Origin: Streptomyces sp. man185
GTDB lineage: Bacteria > Actinomycetota > Actinomycetes > Streptomycetales > Streptomycetaceae
Assembly: GCA_002551355.1 (NCBI GenBank)
Contig: NTHE01000051.1
Coordinates: forward strand, 27,055-85,190
DNA length: 58,136 bases
Direction of reading: 5' to 3'
The notes under the pieces were generated by a model. The model ran no database searches and had not been told where the DNA came from. It saw nothing but the letters and a program-made list of their open reading frames with translations. This document shows positions 7,426 through 17,200 of this stretch, piece after piece (position 1 is the first letter of the stretch; every line of letters starts with the position of its first letter). A program made the position numbers and the translations under genes.

Positions 7426-8475
7426 ATGCGGCTCGGCATCAATCTCGGTTACTGGGGCGCCGGCATGGACGGCGACAACCTCGCCGTCGCGCAGGAGGCC
7501 GACCGGCTCGGCTACGACGTCTGCTGGGCGGCCGAGGCGTACGGCTCCGACGCCCCGACCGTGCTGACCTGGGTCGCGGCCCAGACCGAATCGATCGACG
7601 TCGGCTCCGCAATCATGCAGATCCCGGCCCGGCAGCCCACCATGACGGCGATGACCGCCGCCACCCTCGACTCGCTGTCCGGCGGCCGCTTCCGCCTCGG
7701 CCTCGGCGTCTCGGGGCCGCAGGTCTCCGAGGGCTGGTACGGCGTGAAGTTCGACAAGCCGCTGGCCCGCACCCGTGAGTACGTGGAGATCGTCCGCAAG
7801 GCGATGACCCGCGAGCGCGTGAGTTACGAGGGGGCGCACTGGACGCTGCCGCTGCCCGGCGGCCCCGGCAAGCCGATCAAGCTCACCGTGCACCCCCAGC
7901 GCGAGCACATCCCGCTCTACATCGCCGCGATCGGCCCCAAGAACCTGGAGCAGACCGGTGAGATCGCCGACGGCGCCCTGCTGATCTTCCCCTCCGCCGA
8001 GCACTTGGAGGAGACCGCGATCCAGCCGCTGCGCGCGGGCCGGGAGAAGGCCGGGAAGACCATGGAGGGCTTCGACGTCAGCCCGACGCTGCCGCTCGCC
8101 GTCGGCGACGACGTGATGGGCCTCGCCGACATGTTCCGCCCGTACACCGCCCTCTACGTCGGCGGGATGGGCAGCCGGAAGCAGAACTTCTACAACCAGC
8201 TCGCCCAGCGCATGGGGTACGAGAAGGAAGCGGCCGAGATCCAGGACAAGTACCTGGACGGGGACAAGGCCGGGGCCGCCGCCGCCGTACCGCACCAGCT
8301 GATCGACCAGACCGCGCTGCTCGGCCCCGTCGAGCGGATCGCCGAGCGGATGCAGGCCTACGCCGCCGCCGGGGTCACCACGCTCAACCTCGCCCCGGCC
8401 GGCTTCACCCTGGAGGAGCGGCTCACCGCGCTGCGCGCCGGCACGGACGCCCTGGAGCGCTCCGGACTCGCCTGA
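7426..8475 (+). CDS. LLM class F420-dependent oxidoreductase
   Basis: A 349-residue TIM-barrel enzyme of the luciferase-like family. It begins MRLGINLGYWGAG and has SGGRFRLGLGVSGP, a phosphate-binding segment for the F420 or FMN cofactor, and LYIAAIGPKN and TLNLAPAG segments typical of the F420 branch. It would transfer hydride between reduced F420 and an unknown substrate in the cytoplasm. The ribosome site AAGGGGAG lies 7 bases before ATG. A perfect palindrome immediately upstream suggests repression by a regulator encoded elsewhere. It is followed by a strong terminator and so is probably monocistronic. Confidence 0.88.
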   Translation: MRLGINLGYWGAGMDGDNLAVAQEADRLGYDVCWAAEAYGSDAPTVLTWVAAQTESIDVGSAIMQIPARQPTMTAMTAATLDSLSGGRFRLGLGVSGPQVSEGWYGVKFDKPLARTREYVEIVRKAMTRERVSYEGAHWTLPLPGGPGKPIKLTVHPQREHIPLYIAAIGPKNLEQTGEIADGALLIFPSAEHLEETAIQPLRAGREKAGKTMEGFDVSPTLPLAVGDDVMGLADMFRPYTALYVGGMGSRKQNFYNQLAQRMGYEKEAAEIQDKYLDGDKAGAAAAVPHQLIDQTALLGPVERIAERMQAYAAAGVTTLNLAPAGFTLEERLTALRAGTDALERSGLA

Positions 8476-8494
8476 CGGGTCCCGGGACAGCACT

Positions 8495-8537
8495 ACGGCC
8501 GTGGTGGGGGCTCGGGGGTCTTCCCCGCCACGGCCGT
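8495..8537 (+). terminator. terminator after the F420 enzyme gene
   Basis: A 15-bp stem (8495-8509 with 8523-8537, one G-T pair) follows the stop codon by about 20 bases. Confidence 0.75.
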
Positions 8538-8700
8538 CACCCGGAACAACGCTCAGCACGCCCAGGGGTTACGCCGTCCCGGTGGCCGCGGTCCGTGACC
8601 GTTCCGGTTGCCGACTGCCCCGCGGCGCATTTGACTCTTTCTGCGCACTACTGCTCCACGGAGTTCGGCTCCGCGGGCAACGGGTACGGAGGTGGCCGTC

Positions 8701-9489
8701 ATGCTCTCAGCGCAGACCCTGTTCCAGGAGATCCTGGACAACGACGAGTCCTACCGGCTCTTCTGTTCCATCGCCGCGAGCGGCGAGGCCCAGGGCGGCT
8801 GGGAGAACGCCCGGATCGCCGCCCTCGTCCCCGAGGGCCGCCGCGACCTGGCTCCCAAGATCGTCCGGCACGGCGCCGACGAGGACAAGCACGGCCGGAT
8901 CTTCAACGCCCTCCTGAAGAAGCGCGGACTGCCGCCCGTCGAGGTCCCGCCGGAGACCGACTACACGATGCTCCTGGAACAGCAGGGGATCGGCCTCGCG
9001 CACTCCCGGCTGCGGGGCGAGGAGCGGCTCACCGAGCGCGACATCATCACCTATCTGGCCCACAGCCGCGTCACCGAGCAGCGCGCCTCCGAGCAGATGC
9101 AGCTGCTGCGCCGGTACTTCGCCGACCACCCCGACATCGGCCGCGCGGTCAGGATGATCTCCAACGACGAGGACAACCACCTCGCCTACTGCCACGAGGA
9201 ACTCCTCGGCCTCGCCCGCGCAGGACACGGCCGCACCATCCAGCGGATCATGCGCGAGTGCGCCCTGGCCGAGATCCGCGTCTACCGCGACGTCAGCCTC
9301 GCCGTGATGGCCAACATGGGCCGCGTGCTCGGCTGGTCGCGGCCCAAGGCCGCCGTCCTCGCCGCGGGCATCCACGCGGTGTACGCGTACGAGCGCCTCA
9401 TCGGCTGGCGGCGCATGGTGAGCCTGGCGATGCCGCAGCGGCGTGACGCGCTGGGCAGCCCCGCCGTACCGGAACACGAATACGCCTGA
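8701..9489 (+). CDS. ferritin-like domain protein
   Basis: A 262-residue helical protein. Pairs of acidic/His motifs, ADEDKH near residues 58-63 and NDEDNH near 160-165, have the spacing of a carboxylate-bridged di-iron site in ferritin-like or MiaE-like folds. The C-terminal region has a hydrophobic AVLAAGIHAVYAYERL helix. I chose ATG 8701 because GGAGG (8688-8692) sits 8 bases upstream; the GTG at 8692 overlaps that ribosome site. It is monocistronic and convergent with corA. Whether it stores iron or is an oxidase is not clear. Confidence 0.75.
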   Translation: MLSAQTLFQEILDNDESYRLFCSIAASGEAQGGWENARIAALVPEGRRDLAPKIVRHGADEDKHGRIFNALLKKRGLPPVEVPPETDYTMLLEQQGIGLAHSRLRGEERLTERDIITYLAHSRVTEQRASEQMQLLRRYFADHPDIGRAVRMISNDEDNHLAYCHEELLGLARAGHGRTIQRIMRECALAEIRVYRDVSLAVMANMGRVLGWSRPKAAVLAAGIHAVYAYERLIGWRRMVSLAMPQRRDALGSPAVPEHEYA

Positions 9490-9490
9490 A

Positions 9491-9541
9491 GCCCCACCGG
9501 ACCCACGGGCCCGGCCGGACATCCGCGATCCCCGGTGGGGC
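9491..9541. terminator. bidirectional terminator
   Basis: A perfect 10-bp inverted repeat (9491-9500 with 9532-9541) lies between the convergent ferritin-like and corA genes. Confidence 0.65.
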
Positions 9542-9543
9542 CC

Positions 9544-10539
9544 TCACAGCCAGCCGCGCCGCTTGAACAGCCGGTGGAGGCCGAACACGGCGCCGACCAT
9601 CAGCAGGACCACCGCCGGGTAGGTCCACGTCCAGTGCAGCTCCGGCATGTGGTCGAAGTTCATGCCGTAGACGCCCGCCACCATCGTCGGGACGGCGGCC
9701 ATGGCCGCCCAGGCGGAGATCTTGCGCATGTCGTCGTTCTGCCGCACGCCCATCTGCGCCAGATGCGCCGACAGGATGTCCGAGAGCAGCCGGTCCAGCC
9801 CCTCCACCTGCTCGTTGGCGCGCGTGAGGTGGTCGGCCACGTCCCGGAAGAACGGCTGCGCGTGCTCGTGGACGAACGGCACGCCCGCCCCCGCGAGCCG
9901 GGCCATCGGCGCCGTCAGCGGACCGGCCGCCCGGCGGAACTCCAGCACCTGCCGCTTGAAGGTGTAGATCCGGGCGGCGGTGTTCTTGGAGTCGCCGGAG
10001 CCGGTCGGCGCGAAGACCTGCGTCTCCAGTTCCTCCAGGTCGACCTGGAGTTCGCCCGCCACATCCATGTAGTGGTCCACCACCGCGTCGCTCACCGCGT
10101 ACAGCACCGCCGTCGGACCGTGTTTGAGCACCTCGGGCTCGGACTCCAGCCGCTGGCGCACGGCCGCCAGCGGGGCGCCCTCGCCGTGCCGGACCGTCAC
10201 CACGAACGAGTCCCCTATGAAGACCATCAGCTCGTCCGCGCTGACCGTGTCGCTCTCGGGCTCGTAGACGATCGGCTTGAGCACCGCGAACAGGGAGTCG
10301 TCGTACACCTCCAGCTTGGGCCGCTGGTGCGCCCGCAGCGCGTCCTCCACGGCCAGCGGATGCAGAGCGAACTCGTCCCGTACGAGGTCGAACTCCTCCT
10401 CCGTCGGCTCGTGCAGCCCGATCCACAAGAACGCGTCCCTGGAGGTCCGCGCCTCGTCCAGGGCGTCGGAGAAGTCGTCGGGCCGTTCGGTACGGCGCCC
10501 GTCCCGGTAGATGGCACAGTCCACGATCACGGCGGGCAT
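9544..10539 (-). CDS. corA: CorA-family magnesium/cobalt transporter
   Basis: A 331-residue inner-membrane channel subunit. The long cytoplasmic N-terminal domain is followed by the stalk helix and two transmembrane segments. The first ends in the signature YGMNF, with GMN at 292-294; the last helix ends in a basic tail (KRRGWL). CorA forms pentamers that carry Mg2+ and sometimes Co2+. I chose ATG 10539 because the upstream extension to 10659 overlaps the divergent phosphatase gene and is Arg-rich. The start lies 49 bp from that gene. Confidence 0.93.
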   Translation of the reverse strand: MPAVIVDCAIYRDGRRTERPDDFSDALDEARTSRDAFLWIGLHEPTEEEFDLVRDEFALHPLAVEDALRAHQRPKLEVYDDSLFAVLKPIVYEPESDTVSADELMVFIGDSFVVTVRHGEGAPLAAVRQRLESEPEVLKHGPTAVLYAVSDAVVDHYMDVAGELQVDLEELETQVFAPTGSGDSKNTAARIYTFKRQVLEFRRAAGPLTAPMARLAGAGVPFVHEHAQPFFRDVADHLTRANEQVEGLDRLLSDILSAHLAQMGVRQNDDMRKISAWAAMAAVPTMVAGVYGMNFDHMPELHWTWTYPAVVLLMVGAVFGLHRLFKRRGWL

Positions 10540-10575
10540 TCTTCCCCGTGAACCCGCCCCCACGCACCTCCGCCG

Positions 10576-10581
10576 TACGCT
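10576..10581 (+). promoter_or_regulatory. -10 hexamer of a probable leaderless promoter
   Basis: TACGCT lies 7 bases before ATG 10589, and no ribosome site is present. Confidence 0.5.
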
Positions 10582-10588
10582 GGCGGGT

Positions 10589-11311
10589 ATGCCCACGCTG
10601 ATCCTCGTACGCCACGGACGCTCCACCGCCAACACCGCCGGAGTGCTCGCGGGCCGCACCCCCGGCGTCCTCCTCGACGAACGCGGCGCCGATCAGGCCG
10701 CGGGCCTCCCCGCCCGGCTGGCCGCCCTGGCCCCGGTGCTCGCCGTCAGCAGCCCCCTGGAGCGCTGCCGCCAGACGCTGCAGCCGCTCCTCGACGCCCT
10801 CCCCGGCCTGCCCCTGCACACCGAGGACCGGATCAGCGAGTGCGACTACGGCCACTGGTCGGGACGGAAGCTGGCCGAACTCGCCGACGAGCCGCTGATG
10901 TCCGTCGTCCAGCAGCACCCCTCCGCCGCGGCCTTTCCCGGCGGCGAGTCCATGCGCGCGATGCAGGCCCGCGCCGTCGACGCCGTACGCGACTGGAACG
11001 GCCGGGTCGAGGCGGAGCACGGCGAGGACGCGACGTACGTCATGTGCTCGCACGGCGACATCATCAAGTCCCTCGTCGCCGACGCGCTGGGCATGCACCT
11101 GGACCTGTTCCAGCGCATCCACGTCGACCCCTGCTCGGTCACCGCGATCCGCTACACGCGGCTGCGCCCCTTCCTCCTGAGGCTCGGCGACACCGGCGAC
11201 CTCGCCTCCCTGGCCCCCCGCGAACACTCCGTCGGGGCGGACGCCGCGGTCTCCCCCGCGGGCGACGGTTCGGCGGACGCGACGGTCGGGGGCGGCGCGG
11301 GCGCGCCGTGA
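10589..11311 (+). CDS. histidine phosphatase (MSMEG_4193 family)
   Basis: A 240-residue member of the phosphoglycerate-mutase-like histidine phosphatases. The catalytic RHG is at residues 8-10 (LVRHGRSTAN), a second conserved Arg follows in SPLERCRQT, and the second catalytic His is in CSHGD. The last 35 residues are a Gly/Ala-rich tail. The family occurs in Actinobacteria next to DUF3090, the SCO1664 family and mshC, as here. A role tied to mycothiol synthesis is often assumed from this context but has not been shown to my knowledge. The start follows a -10 hexamer by 7 bases. Confidence 0.87.
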   Translation: MPTLILVRHGRSTANTAGVLAGRTPGVLLDERGADQAAGLPARLAALAPVLAVSSPLERCRQTLQPLLDALPGLPLHTEDRISECDYGHWSGRKLAELADEPLMSVVQQHPSAAAFPGGESMRAMQARAVDAVRDWNGRVEAEHGEDATYVMCSHGDIIKSLVADALGMHLDLFQRIHVDPCSVTAIRYTRLRPFLLRLGDTGDLASLAPREHSVGADAAVSPAGDGSADATVGGGAGAP

Positions 11312-11381
11312 TCGCTCCGGGCAGTAGGGTGGACGCGCCGTAGCGCCGCCCAACCACCATCGAAGCTCAAGGGAGCAGGAC

Positions 11382-11972
11382 GTGTCCCGTCAGGTGTTCC
11401 TCTACGACCCACCGGACCGATTCGTGGCCGGTACGGTCGGGTTGCCTGGCCGCCGTACGTTCTTCCTGCAGGCGTCCTCCCAGGGCCGGGTCACCAGCGT
11501 GGCCCTGGAGAAGGCCCAGGTCGCCGCTCTCGCCGAGCGGATCGACGAACTGCTCGACGAGGTCGTACGCCGCACCGGAGGCAATTCGCCGGTGCCCGCG
11601 GTGGCCCCCACCGACGTCTCCGACACCGCTCCGCTCGACGTTCCCGTCGAGGAGGAGTTCCGCGTCGGCACCATGGCTCTGGCCTGGGACGGCGAGGAAC
11701 AGCGCATGATCGTCGAGGCGCAGGCCCTCGTCGAACTCGACGCCGACTCCGAGGACGACCTCGCGGAGGCCGAGGAGAAGCTCCTCCAGGACGAGGAGAA
11801 CGGCCCGCCGATGCTCCGCGTCCGGCTCAGCGGCGCCCAGGCCCGGGCCTTCGCCAAGCGGGCCCTGGACGTCGTCAACGCCGGCCGCCCGCCGTGCCCG
11901 CTGTGCAGCCTGCCGCTCGATCCGGAAGGACACGTATGCCCGCGCCAGAACGGATACCGTCGCGGAGCCTGA
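11382..11972 (+). CDS. DUF3090 family protein
   Basis: A 196-residue protein starting at GTG 11382 (GGGAGCAGG ribosome site). It begins SRQVFLYDPPDRFVAGTVG, carries an acidic middle segment (about 113-140), and ends with a zinc-ribbon-like cluster CPLC and a later Cys (CPRQ) near residues 173-189. The family is restricted to Actinobacteria and is linked by position to mshC. Its 3' end overlaps the next gene by 37 bases, so the two are probably coupled. Biochemical function is unknown. Confidence 0.87.
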   Translation: MSRQVFLYDPPDRFVAGTVGLPGRRTFFLQASSQGRVTSVALEKAQVAALAERIDELLDEVVRRTGGNSPVPAVAPTDVSDTAPLDVPVEEEFRVGTMALAWDGEEQRMIVEAQALVELDADSEDDLAEAEEKLLQDEENGPPMLRVRLSGAQARAFAKRALDVVNAGRPPCPLCSLPLDPEGHVCPRQNGYRRGA

Positions 11973-12775
11973 CGGACACCGAGCTGCTCACCCTGCTCAC
12001 GGAGGGCGCGCTCACCGTCCTCGGGCAGGTCGGCGGGGCGTCCAACGCGGTGCTGCACTGCACGGTGGCGTACGAGGGCGAGGAGCGCACCTGCGCGTAC
12101 AAGCCGGTCGCCGGCGAGCAGCCGCTCTGGGACTTCCCCGACGGGACGCTCGCCCAGCGGGAGGTCGCCGCCTACGAGATCTCCCGGGCGACCGGCTGGG
12201 ACCTCGTGCCGCCGACCGTGCTGCGGGAGGGGCCGTACGGGCAGGGCATGTGCCAGCTCTGGATCGACGGTCCCGAGTCCGACGCCGACATCCCCGAACT
12301 GCTGGCGCTCGTCGAGGGCGAGGAGCCGGGCGACGGCTGGAAGGCCGTGGGCTTCGCGGACGTGGGGGACGGGAAGACCGCGCTGCTCGTGCACGCGGAC
12401 GACCCCCGGCTGCGGCGGCTCGCGGTGCTGGACGCGGTGATCAACAACGGCGACCGCAAGGGCGGGCATCTGCTCCCTGCGCCCGGCGGCCGGCTCTTCG
12501 GCATCGACCACGGCGTCACCTTCAACGCCGACGACAAGCTGCGGACCCTGCTCTGGGGCTGGGCGGGCCGGCCGCTCACCGAAGAGGCCCTCGCAGTGCT
12601 GGGCCGGCTCGCCGCCGAGCTGGCGCCGGGGACCGCCCTCACCACCCGGATGGCCGAACTCATCACACCGGCCGAGCTGAAGGCCCTGCGGGAGCGGGTC
12701 GCCGGGTTGCTGAAGAGCGCCGTGCACCCGCAGCCGAGCGGCCAGTGGCCGCCCATCCCCTGGCCGCCGGTCTAG
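11936..12775 (+). CDS. SCO1664 family protein
   Basis: A 279-residue actinobacterial protein that I recognise as the SCO1664 family. It resembles a PI3/4-kinase-like fold: CAYKPVAGEQPLWDFP could be the nucleotide-binding Lys region, VINNGDRKGGH (about residues 168-178) resembles a catalytic loop, and FGIDHGVTFN a metal-binding Asp loop. I chose ATG 11936 because GGAAGGAC lies 6 bases upstream. It overlaps the DUF3090 gene by 37 bases and precedes mshC. The kinase idea is my inference from motif pattern; no substrate is known. Confidence 0.82.
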   Translation: MPAPERIPSRSLTDTELLTLLTEGALTVLGQVGGASNAVLHCTVAYEGEERTCAYKPVAGEQPLWDFPDGTLAQREVAAYEISRATGWDLVPPTVLREGPYGQGMCQLWIDGPESDADIPELLALVEGEEPGDGWKAVGFADVGDGKTALLVHADDPRLRRLAVLDAVINNGDRKGGHLLPAPGGRLFGIDHGVTFNADDKLRTLLWGWAGRPLTEEALAVLGRLAAELAPGTALTTRMAELITPAELKALRERVAGLLKSAVHPQPSGQWPPIPWPPV

Positions 12776-12862
12776 CAGGTGTCCGGCTGGCGGTTCGCGC
12801 GGTGGGGGCGCTTTTCTCAGGCTTGCCAGAGGTTTCACGCAAGAGGGCCTCTTCGGACAGGT

Positions 12863-12887
12863 TTCCGGAGCCGGTTCGTATCCGGAA
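12863..12887. promoter_or_regulatory. inverted repeat TTCCGGA-N11-TCCGGAA before mshC
   Basis: A perfect 7-bp inverted repeat is centred about 25 bp upstream of the mshC -10 hexamer, overlapping the expected -35 position. It is a candidate operator for an unknown regulator. Confidence 0.45.
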
Positions 12888-12899
12888 GCATCGTCCGGT

Positions 12900-12905
12900 T
12901 ACGCT
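12900..12905 (+). promoter_or_regulatory. -10 hexamer of a probable leaderless mshC promoter
   Basis: TACGCT lies 6 bases before ATG 12912, and no ribosome site is visible. Confidence 0.5.
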
Positions 12906-12911
12906 CATGAC

Positions 12912-14141
12912 ATGCATGCCTGGCCCGCTTCTGAGGTCCCCGCCCTGCCTGGCAAGGGCCGCGACCTTCGGATCCACGACACCGCGACCGGCGGACGGAT
13001 CACCCTTGACCCCGGTCCCGTCGCCCGCATCTACGTCTGCGGCATCACGCCGTACGACGCGACCCACATGGGTCATGCGGCGACCTACAACGCGTTCGAC
13101 CTCGTTCAGCGCGTGTGGCTCGACACCAAGCGGCAGGTTCACTACGTCCAGAACGTGACCGACGTGGACGATCCGCTGCTGGAGCGGGCCGTGCGCGACG
13201 GTCAGGACTGGACCGAGCTCGCGGAGCGCGAGACGGCGCTCTTCCGCGAGGACATGACCGCCCTGCGGATGCTGCCCCCGCAGCACTACATCGGAGCGGT
13301 CGAAGCCATACCGGGCATCGTGCCCCTCGTCGAACGCCTCCGGGACGCGGGCGCCGCCTACGACCTGGACGGGGACATCTACTTCTCCGTCGACGCCGAC
13401 CCGCACTTCGGCGAGGTCTCCGGCCTCGACGCCGAAGCGATGCGCCTGCTCTCCGCCGAGCGCGGCGGCGACCCCGAGCGCCCCGGCAAGAAGAACCCCC
13501 TCGACCCGATGCTCTGGATGGCCGCCCGCCCGGGCGAGCCGAGCTGGGACGGGGCCTCCCTGGGCGAGGGCCGCCCGGGCTGGCACATCGAGTGCGTCGC
13601 CATCGCGCTCGACCACCTCGGCATGGGCTTCGACATCCAGGGCGGCGGCTCCGACCTCGCCTTCCCGCACCACGAGATGGGCGCATCCCACGCCCAGGCG
13701 CTGACCGGAGAGCACCCGTTCGCCAAGGCCTACGTCCACGCGGGCATGGTCGGCCTGGACGGCGAGAAGATGTCCAAGTCCCGGGGCAACCTGGTCTTCG
13801 TCTCGGCCGTGCGCCGCGACGGCGTGGACCCGGCGGCCATCCGGCTCGCGCTGCTCTCCCGCCACTACCGCGCCGACTGGGAGTGGAGCGACCAGGTGCT
13901 GGCCGACGCCGTCGAGCGCCTCGCGCGCTGGCGGGCCGCAGTCTCGCGCCCCGACGGCCCGTCCGCCGACGCGCTGGTCGAGGAGGTCCGCGAAGCCCTC
14001 GCCGACGACCTGGACAGCCCCGCCGCGCTCGCCGCGGTGGACCGCTGGGCCGTGCTCCAGGGCGCGGAGGGCGGCACGGACGAGGGTGCGCCCGGCGTCG
14101 TCTCGCGTACGGTCGACGCCCTGCTGGGGGTCGCGCTGTAG
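12912..14141 (+). CDS. mshC: L-cysteine:1D-myo-inosityl 2-amino-2-deoxy-alpha-D-glucopyranoside ligase MshC
   Basis: A 409-residue class I aaRS-like ligase that joins cysteine to GlcN-inositol, the third enzymatic step of mycothiol synthesis. The HIGH motif is HMGH at 52-55, KMSKS is at 286-290, and Cys43 plus the WHIEC and FPHHE segments supply the zinc site that binds the cysteine thiol. The PGKG start and the short C-terminal region without an anticodon-binding domain separate it from CysS, which is about 460 residues or more. It follows the phosphatase, DUF3090 and SCO1664 genes and ends at a strong terminator. Confidence 0.95.
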   Translation: MHAWPASEVPALPGKGRDLRIHDTATGGRITLDPGPVARIYVCGITPYDATHMGHAATYNAFDLVQRVWLDTKRQVHYVQNVTDVDDPLLERAVRDGQDWTELAERETALFREDMTALRMLPPQHYIGAVEAIPGIVPLVERLRDAGAAYDLDGDIYFSVDADPHFGEVSGLDAEAMRLLSAERGGDPERPGKKNPLDPMLWMAARPGEPSWDGASLGEGRPGWHIECVAIALDHLGMGFDIQGGGSDLAFPHHEMGASHAQALTGEHPFAKAYVHAGMVGLDGEKMSKSRGNLVFVSAVRRDGVDPAAIRLALLSRHYRADWEWSDQVLADAVERLARWRAAVSRPDGPSADALVEEVREALADDLDSPAALAAVDRWAVLQGAEGGTDEGAPGVVSRTVDALLGVAL

Positions 14142-14168
14142 GGGGTTCCGCCGCCCGCCCGCCGACTC

Positions 14169-14216
14169 GAACCGGCCTCGGACTTCTCTACGAAGTTCGG
14201 GGCCGGTTCCTTTTTG
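14169..14216 (+). terminator. intrinsic terminator after mshC
   Basis: A GC-rich hairpin with ACCGGCC/GGCCGGT at its base and GAC TTC/GAAGTTC inside is followed by TTTTT. It is one of the few classical T-tract terminators in the window. Confidence 0.85.
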
Positions 14217-14255
14217 TCCCTGGTGACGTGCTCGAAGTTGCGCTAAAAGCTCCCT

Positions 14256-17200
14256 ATGCAAACATCAACGCGCATGAGAGTGGCAACAGTTGCTGCGCTG
14301 CTCGGACTGTTCGCGGTCCTCACGGGGCCCGGCGGGGCCCAAGCCGACGAGGCCCCGCCGGAGAGCGCGGGGACCACCACCGTCGGGGATGTCACCGGCT
14401 TCCGCGCGGACGGGGCGGTCTACCGGCTGACCGCCGGGCAGGCCCAGGCCCGGGTCAGCTTCGTCTCGGAGGAGACCTTCCGGATCGAGCTCGCCCCCGA
14501 CGGCACGTTCACCGACCCCACCGGCGACGACATCGTCCTGCCGCAGGGCAAGCCGCCCCGGACCCGCTGGAAGGACCGCGGCGACCGCTACGAGCTGTCG
14601 ACGGACGAGGTCACGCTGCGGGCCTACAAGAAGCCGCTGCGCTTCGCCCTGCACCGGGCGGACGGCAGCCGGATCTGGTCCGAGTCCAAGGGCCTGAGCT
14701 GGACCGGCGAGCAGACCGTCCAGACCCTGGCCCGGGGAGCGGGGGAGCAGTTCTACGGGGCCGGGATGCAGAACGGCCGCGGCAACACCACCCACCGCGA
14801 CAAGACCGTCGAGGTCGCCGTCGACTACAACTGGGACGACGGCGGCCACCCCAACTCCGTCCCGTTCTACCTCTCCTCGGCCGGCTACGGCGTCTTCCGC
14901 AACACCTACGCACCCAACACCTACGCGTTCACCGACCCGGTGACGACCAGTGCGAAGGAACGGCGCTTCGACGCCTACTACTTCGCGGGCAAGGGGGCCG
15001 ACGGGGCCAAGGACGTCATCGGGCAGTACACCGACCTCACCGGCAAACCGTTCCTGCCGCCCGTCTACGGCATGGAGATCGGCGACGCCGACTGCTACCT
15101 CCACAACGCCAACCGGGGCGAGCGCCGCACCCTGGACTCGCTGAAGGTCGCCGACGGTTACGTCGAGAACGACATGCCCAACGGCTGGATGCTGGTCAAC
15201 GACGGCTACGGCTGCGGTTACGAGGACCTGGAGGAGACCGCCCAGGGGCTGAAGGACCGCAACATGGAGCTGGGCCTGTGGACCGAGGACGGCATCGAGA
15301 ACCTCGAAGCCCAGGTCGAGGCCGGGCAGCGGGTCGCCAAGCTCGACGTCGCCTGGGTCGGACCGGGCTACAAGTTCGCCCTCGACGCCTGCAAGGACGC
15401 CTACCAGGGCATCGAGGCCCACAGCGACGCCCGCGGCTTCACCTGGGCCCCCGAGAGCTGGGCGGGCGCCCAGCGCTGCGGCGTCCAGTGGTCCGGCGAC
15501 CAGTCCGGCACCTGGGAGTACATCCGCTGGCAGATCCCCACCTACGCGGGCGCGACCATGTCCGGACTCGCCTACACCACCGGTGACGTCGACGGGATCT
15601 TCGGCGGAAGCGCCAAGACGTACACCCGCGACCTCCAGTGGAAGATGTTCCTCGGGACCACGATGACCATGGACGGCTGGGCTCCCATGGACAAGCAGCC
15701 CTTCCGCTACGGGGAGCCCTACACCTCGGTCAACCGCGACTACCTCAAGCTCAAGGAGTCACTGCTGCCCTACCAGTACAGCTACGCCCACGAGGCCACC
15801 GAGACCGGTGTCGGCATGGTCCGCCCGCTGGTCCTCGAATACCCCGACGACCCGAAGGCGTCGACGGAGACCGCGAAGTACGAATTCCTCTCCGGCGAGC
15901 ACTTCCTCGTCGCGCCCGTCTACCAGGACACCACCGAGCGCAAGGACATCTACCTCCCCGAGGGCACCTGGATCGACTACTGGAGCGGCCGCACCTACCA
16001 GGGCCCCACCACCATCGACACCTACAACGCCCCGCTCGACACCCTGCCGCTCTTCGTGAAGGCGGGCGCGGCCGTCCCGATGTGGCCCGGCATCCGCTCG
16101 TACCGCGACCGCACCGCCGACTCCCCGCTGGCCTGGGACGTCTACCCGCAGGGGAACAGCTCCTTCACCCTGTACGAGGACGACGGCGTCACCCGCCGGC
16201 ACCGGGACGGCGAGTACGCCACCCAGCGCGCCGACGTCCGGGCCCCGAAGCACGGCGCGGGCGACGTCTCCGTCACGATCAACGAGAGCCGGGGCAGCTT
16301 CACCGGCAAACAGACCGCCCGCCCCTACGCGTTCACCGTCCACACCGGCTCCGAGCCCCGCGCGGTGAAGCTGGACCGGACGCTGCCCGAACTGACCTCC
16401 AGGAGCGCGTACGACAAGGCCCGGGAGGGGTGGTGGTACGACCGTGACGACCGGGGCGGCGTGGTGCACGTGAAGACCGCGCCCCTGAGCACCGCGAAGA
16501 AGTTCACGGTGAAGCTGCTGGGCACCAGCGCGGTCGGTGGCAAGAAGGCCTCGGCCGCGGCCGCCCTCACCGCCCCCGCCGGGCAGGAGGCCGGAGCGGG
16601 CACGCCCGGCACGGTCCAGGTCGACGTGACGGCGGGCCGGTCCGACCTCACCGACACCACGGTCTCCCTCCAGGTCCCCGAGGGCTGGCGGGCCGCCACC
16701 GCGAAGGTCCCGGGCCGGATCCCGGCGGGCGCCACCCGCCGGGTCGAGGTGCGGGTCACCCCGGCGAAGGACGCCGACGTACGCGAGACCACGCTGACGG
16801 CGCTGTCCCGCTACCGGGCCGCAGGCGAGGCCCGCACGAGTCAGCAGCGGCTCGCCGTCTCCGTCCTGCCGCCGCCGCCCGAGGGCGAGGCCTGGGCGAG
16901 CGACCTCGTCTGGCTCTCCGAGACCAACGGCTACGGCCCCGCCGAACGCGACCGCTCCAACGGGGAGTCGGGCGCGAGCGACGGGAAGACGCTGACGCTG
17001 GCGGGAGAGACGTACGAGAAGGGGATCGGCACGCACGCCGACTCCGACATCGCCCTCCATCTCGGCGGCCGGTGCACCGCGTTCACGGCTGACGTCGGGA
17101 TCGACGACGAGATCAACGGCTACGGCGAGGTGGCGTTCTCGGTCGAGGGCGACGGCAAGGTGCTGTGGACCTCGCCGAAGCTGACCGGCGCCTCGGCGAC

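Noticed and set aside
12912..14141. Cysteinyl-tRNA synthetase
   Set aside because: The anticodon-binding domain is missing, the length is 409, and the neighbours are the mycothiol-associated families.
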